A stretch of 64,000 nt of DNA from Winogradskyella helgolandensis (GTDB lineage Bacteria; Bacteroidota; Bacteroidia; Flavobacteriales; Flavobacteriaceae): NCBI RefSeq assembly GCF_013404085.1, contig NZ_JABFHO010000001.1, positions 1,550,001-1,614,000 on the forward strand, read 5' to 3'. Each line of letters starts with the position of its first letter. Position 1 is the first letter of the stretch. This document shows, in pieces, positions 61,032 through 64,000 of this stretch. The notes beneath the pieces are model-generated. The model saw only the letters and a program-made list of their open reading frames with translations, was not told the DNA's origin and did no database searches. The position numbers and the translations under genes were made by a program.

Positions 61032-61057
61032 CGAATGCGCAACAAGTGCGCATTGAC
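61032..61057 (-). repeat. Right 26-base inverted repeat flanking the GIY-YIG gene
   Basis: On the plus strand it reads CGAATGCGCAACAAGTGCGC and ATTGAC; hairpin ATGCGCA-acaag-TGCGCAT (61035-61053). Reverse-complemented it matches 60638-60663 at 23 of 26 positions. Confidence 0.8.
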
Positions 61058-61068
61058 ATACTAAGAAA

Positions 61069-61821
61069 ATGAACACACCATACGTAAAACTAGAAATCAA
61101 AAATGAAGTAGGCTACATAGAATTCTTTCATCCTGCTCACAATTCTCTTCCGGGAGATGTATTAGCAAAATTAGCAAACACAATTACTGAAGCAGGCGAA
61201 AATGATGCTATAAAGGTAATCGTCCTTAAAAGTGGAGGAGACCGAACATTTTGTGCTGGAGCAAGTTTTACTGAGCTAATAAATATCAATGATGCAGCAA
61301 CTGGAAAAGTGTTTTTCTCAGGTTTCGTAAACGTAATCAACGCGATGCGTAAATGCCCAAAGTTCATTATTGGACGTATTCAAGGAAAAACTGTTGGAGG
61401 TGGAGTAGGACTTGCAGCAGCAACAGATTATTGTATGGCAACAAAATTTGCTTCTATTAAGTTAAGCGAGCTAAATATTGGTATTGGACCATTTGTTGTC
61501 GGGCCAGCAATAGAACGTAAAATGGGATTAAGCGCTATGTCGCAAATCGCAATTGACGCAAATACATTTTATCCTGCAGAATGGGTAAAACAAAAAGGTT
61601 TATTCACGCAAGTGTATGAAAGTACCGAAGAACTAGATGAGGCAGTAAAAACAACAGCAGAGCATTTATGTACCTATAATACAGAAGCGATGCTAGAAAT
61701 GAAAAAAGTATTCTGGCAAGGCACAGACCATTGGGATACTTTATTAGCAGAACGTGCAGCAACAAGTGGAAAACTAGTTTTGAGTGAGTTCACTAAAGAA
61801 AAATTAAAAGGATTTAAATAA
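61069..61821 (+). CDS. paaF: Enoyl-CoA hydratase/isomerase, probably PaaF
   Basis: In the paa pathway PaaF hydrates 2,3-dehydroadipyl-CoA to 3-hydroxyadipyl-CoA. The 250-residue crotonase-fold protein has DRTFCAGASF, IQGKTVGGGVGLAAATDYCMA and LSELNIGIGPFVVGPAIERK. The second oxyanion/catalytic region differs from common hydratases (no PGxGGTQ), so the assignment relies on context. Confidence 0.82.
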   Translation: MNTPYVKLEIKNEVGYIEFFHPAHNSLPGDVLAKLANTITEAGENDAIKVIVLKSGGDRTFCAGASFTELININDAATGKVFFSGFVNVINAMRKCPKFIIGRIQGKTVGGGVGLAAATDYCMATKFASIKLSELNIGIGPFVVGPAIERKMGLSAMSQIAIDANTFYPAEWVKQKGLFTQVYESTEELDEAVKTTAEHLCTYNTEAMLEMKKVFWQGTDHWDTLLAERAATSGKLVLSEFTKEKLKGFK

Positions 61822-61826
61822 AAATT

Positions 61827-61890
61827 TCATTGCGAGGACGAAAAACGTGGTAATCTCTTGATGAGATTCTTCGCTTCGCTCTGAATGATA
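61827..61890 (+). repeat. Intergenic repeat sequence (paaF-paaY gap)
   Basis: Contains CATTGCGAGGACG, a small hairpin AATCTCTTGATGAGATT, and ATTCTTCGCTTCGCTCTGAAT, which is the near reverse complement of ATTCTGAGCAAAGCGAAGAAT in the paaB-paaC gap (about 50614-50634). Confidence 0.65.
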
Positions 61891-61904
61891 AACTCGAGAA
61901 AAAA

Positions 61905-62504
61905 ATGGCAATATATTCATTCAAAGGTTACACACCAGTAGTACATAAATCAAGTTTCGTACATCCGCTTGCGGCAGTAACAGGAAATGTCATTATTGGT
62001 AAAAACTGTTATATTGGTCCGGGAGCAGCCATTCGTGGAGATTGGGGACAAATTATTTTAGAAGATGGAGTAAATATTCAAGAGAATTGTACAGTGCATA
62101 TGTTTCCAGGTAAGTCCATCACACTAAAAGAAAGTGCACATGTGGGACATGGAGCGATAATTCATGGTGCAAATTTGGGTAGAAATTGCCTAATTGGTAT
62201 GAATACTGTTATTATGGACGATTCCGAAATTGGTGACGAATGTATTATAGGAGCTATGTCGTTTGTAAAAGCAGAAACAAAAATCCCGTATCGAAGTTTA
62301 GTGGTTGGAAATCCTGCAAAAATAATTCGTGGTGTTACTGACGAAATGATAGACTGGAAAACAAAAGGCACACAGTTGTACCAACAATTACCAGCAGATT
62401 GTCACGAGAGTTTACGAGAAGTTGAACCATTAAGAGAAGTGCCGGAAAACATGAAAATTCAAGATGATGTTTATAAAACACTTCGAGAAACGTTTAAGAA
62501 GTAA
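61905..62504 (+). CDS. paaY: PaaY, gamma-carbonic-anhydrase-like hexapeptide protein
   Basis: The 199-residue left-handed beta-helix protein shows hexapeptide repeats (VIIGKNCYIGPGAAIRGDWG, GHGAIIHGANLGRNCLIGMN) with the three His typical of the gamma-CA/PaaY group (H about 64, 86, 91). In E. coli PaaY acts as a thioesterase that helps remove dead-end CoA esters. It is the last gene of the cluster in this direction. Confidence 0.9.
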   Translation: MAIYSFKGYTPVVHKSSFVHPLAAVTGNVIIGKNCYIGPGAAIRGDWGQIILEDGVNIQENCTVHMFPGKSITLKESAHVGHGAIIHGANLGRNCLIGMNTVIMDDSEIGDECIIGAMSFVKAETKIPYRSLVVGNPAKIIRGVTDEMIDWKTKGTQLYQQLPADCHESLREVEPLREVPENMKIQDDVYKTLRETFKK

Positions 62505-62517
62505 CATTGTAAAGATT

Positions 62518-62533
62518 GTCCCCTTGAGGGGAC
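62518..62533 (+). repeat. Hairpin after paaY
   Basis: GTCCCC-TTGA-GGGGAC, perfect six-base arms, followed by TTTAGGGGTGTTTT. A weak terminator or another intergenic repeat. Confidence 0.6.
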
Positions 62534-62602
62534 TTTAGGGGTGTTTTCGAAAAACAAACGAGATTTAAAAACACATGGACTCTTAGTCTCAAATGAGCTA
62601 TT

Positions 62603-63079
62603 CTACAAAACCCTGCTCAAATCAATCTCATTAGTTTCTTTACTCGTAGACAAAGCAATCAAGCTTTGTACATTCCCTAAATATGGAAGAAGCGTTAATT
62701 TTGAAATGATAAACGTTTCATAAGCTTCAATATCCTCTACAACTAGTTTTAATAAATAGTCAAAATTTCCACTGACGCGATGGCATTCTACAACTTCAGG
62801 AAAGTTGTTGATTTCCTTTACAAACTTTTCTAAATAACTTCGCGTATGACCTTGCAAAGTGATTCCTATAAAAACAGTCAGCTTTAAACCTATTTTCTTA
62901 TTGTTTAAAACAGCGACATATTTTTCAATATACCCTTCCTTTTCTAATTTTTTTATACGTTCAAATATTGGTGAAGTGCTCATGCCGAGTTCCTCAGCAA
63001 TACTTTTTGTTGTTCGATTGCTATTCTTTTGTAGTATAACTAACAGTTGTGTGTCTATTTTATCGAGTGTATGTGGCAT
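62603..63079 (-). CDS. Lrp/AsnC-family transcriptional regulator
   Basis: The 158-residue protein has an N-terminal winged helix-turn-helix (about 1-60; DTQLLVILQKNSNRTTKSIAEELGMSTSPIFERIKKLEK) and a C-terminal RAM/ACT-like domain (about 68-145). It is divergent from the E2 gene and next to the paa cluster, so it could link amino acid status to 2-oxoacid dehydrogenase expression. The ligand is unknown. Confidence 0.9.
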   Translation of the reverse strand: MPHTLDKIDTQLLVILQKNSNRTTKSIAEELGMSTSPIFERIKKLEKEGYIEKYVAVLNNKKIGLKLTVFIGITLQGHTRSYLEKFVKEINNFPEVVECHRVSGNFDYLLKLVVEDIEAYETFIISKLTLLPYLGNVQSLIALSTSKETNEIDLSRVL

Positions 63080-63250
63080 GAGAAAATTAGTTGCTTTAAA
63101 GCGGTAAATTTAATGATTAAAAGTCTAATAATCTGTAATGGTGTTTATTTTAAGAATAATATCCTTTTCAATGGTAAATTAAAAGATTTTAACAATTGTA
63201 TAATTCAATATGCATTATCTTTAATTCTTATATTTCTAAACTACGATAAC

Positions 63251-64000
63251 TTGAAGAATTTCGAATTAAAGATGCCTAAAATGGGCGAAAGTATAACCGA
63301 AGGCACCATTATCAATTGGTTAATTTCTGAAGGAGACTCTTTCGAAGAAGGAGATATTATACTTGAAGTCGCTACAGATAAAGTAGATAACGAAGTGCCA
63401 GCACCAGCAGCAGGAACTTTAATTAAAACCATGTTTCAAGCAAAAGATGTCGTTCCAGTAGGAGAAGTTCTTGCGATTTTAGAAGTTTCAGAAGTGAAGA
63501 AATCGAAATTACAAAATGAACTTAAAGCTGCAAGTTCGAGCGCTGCTGAGAATAAGGTAAAGTCTAAAAGACCAAAGCCAGTACAGCAGGCTTCCAACTC
63601 GAGTTCTACTTCATTTTCAACATCAAACGCAAACACCTTCTTTTCGCCATTAATCATCAAAATAGCAAAAGAGCATCACATCAGTTTTGAAGAATTAGCA
63701 CGAATTCCTGCAACAGGAAATGAAGGCAGACTTCGTAAAAGCGATGTGTTTCAATATATAGATGAAGGACGACCATATAAATTCGCACAACCAGTAGCCG
63801 AAAAAGATCCAACAGCCTATAGAATTCCACAATTACAGTTCGATAAAGGCAAAGGGAAAGTCATCGAAATGGACAGAATGCGTCAAATGATTGCGGACCA
63901 TATGGTGTATTCAAAACATACATCACCACATGTTACTGCTTACGTTGAAGCCGATTTAACAAACATGGTCAACTGGCGAAATGCTAACAAAGCAGCTTTT
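63251..64000 (+). CDS. Dihydrolipoamide acyltransferase (E2) of a 2-oxoacid dehydrogenase, cut by window end
   Basis: The frame is open to the window edge (250 codons). It has a lipoyl domain (about 8-85; lipoyl Lys in EVATDKVDNEVPAP), a linker, a peripheral subunit-binding domain (about 135-175; SPLIIKIAKEHHISFEELA, GNEGRLRKSDV) and the start of the acyltransferase core (MDRMRQMIADHMVYSKHTSPHV). This fits branched-chain or related 2-oxoacid dehydrogenases. The TTG at 63251 gives the usual E2 start (KNFELKMPKMGES); ATG at 63272 is the alternative. No regulatory site was recognised in the 171-base gap before it. Confidence 0.87.
   Translation, partial: MKNFELKMPKMGESITEGTIINWLISEGDSFEEGDIILEVATDKVDNEVPAPAAGTLIKTMFQAKDVVPVGEVLAILEVSEVKKSKLQNELKAASSSAAENKVKSKRPKPVQQASNSSSTSFSTSNANTFFSPLIIKIAKEHHISFEELARIPATGNEGRLRKSDVFQYIDEGRPYKFAQPVAEKDPTAYRIPQLQFDKGKGKVIEMDRMRQMIADHMVYSKHTSPHVTAYVEADLTNMVNWRNANKAAF

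Noticed and set aside
62541..62723. Plus-strand frame overlapping the end of the Lrp gene
   Set aside because: Antisense to the Lrp coding region and without recognisable features.
63272..63660. Minus-strand open frames opposite the E2 gene (63241-63432 and 63436-63660)
   Set aside because: They are antisense to a clear lipoyl/PSBD coding frame and resemble no protein.

Overview
The window looks like a chromosomal segment of a marine flavobacterium (Bacteroidota, Flavobacteriaceae). Reasons: AT-rich DNA; gliding-motility genes gldA, gldB and gldC; type IX secretion (T9SS) C-terminal sorting domains; BACON, DUF3857, DUF2807 and DUF4230 proteins; Bacteroidota-type -7 promoter boxes (TAnnTTTG) instead of TATAAT; few Shine-Dalgarno sequences; and an alginate lyase, which fits algal polysaccharide use. 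Genus cannot be fixed from the sequence alone. No rRNA, tRNA, CRISPR array, prophage or classical IS element was seen.

Layout. 0.1-1.4 kb: a lipoprotein alginate lyase (PL7 with a BACON domain). 1.4-7.5 kb: a sulfur-assimilation block (Rrf2 regulator, CysH, siroheme sulfite/nitrite reductase with a C-terminal extension, two siroheme-synthesis enzymes, a flavin reductase and a ferredoxin) with an identical 19-bp site in front of cysH and of the reductase gene. 7.6-10.6 kb: a PagL-like lipid A deacylase, a DUF2807 lipoprotein and gldA. 10.7-14.9 kb: an aromatic amino acid operon (pheA, aminotransferase, tyrA, DAHP synthase/chorismate mutase) preceded by a leader peptide of almost only Tyr, Trp and Phe codons and a terminator/antiterminator, a clear transcription attenuator. 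15-29.6 kb: housekeeping genes (rsgA, dtd, mazG-like, aroA, queA, rlmN, polyprenyl synthase) mixed with secreted proteins and a tandem DUF3857/transglutaminase pair. 29.7-32.3 kb: a sigma factor, a putative membrane partner and an outer-membrane barrel. 32.8-37.7 kb: the glyoxylate bypass (aceB, aceA) divergent from its probable RamB/ScfR-type regulator across an operator-like region. 37.9-47.1 kb: dnaG, an atypical response regulator, nadE, gldBC and several secreted or hypothetical proteins.

47.2-62.5 kb holds a near-complete aerobic phenylacetate (paa) catabolic cluster: TetR/PaaR regulator, paaE-A-B-C-D (epoxidase), paaG, paaH, paaI, a thiolase, a PaaZ with an additional C-terminal domain, paaF and paaY. 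A PLP dehydratase, a zinc metallopeptidase and a GIY-YIG protein sit among them. No phenylacetate-CoA ligase (paaK) is present. An Lrp regulator and a 2-oxoacid dehydrogenase E2 gene (cut by the window edge) follow. The cluster is unusual because nearly every intergenic gap carries small palindromic repeats of several families, which are not seen in the first 47 kb.

The most notable observations are the aromatic attenuator at 10.7-10.9 kb, a GIY-YIG gene bounded by 26-bp inverted copies of a hairpin with compensatory changes (60.6-61.06 kb), hairpins placed just upstream of the paaB, paaC and paaD start codons, a perfect 20-bp operator-like palindrome before paaE, and three genes whose start codon lies 6-7 bases after the -7 box (probable leaderless mRNAs).
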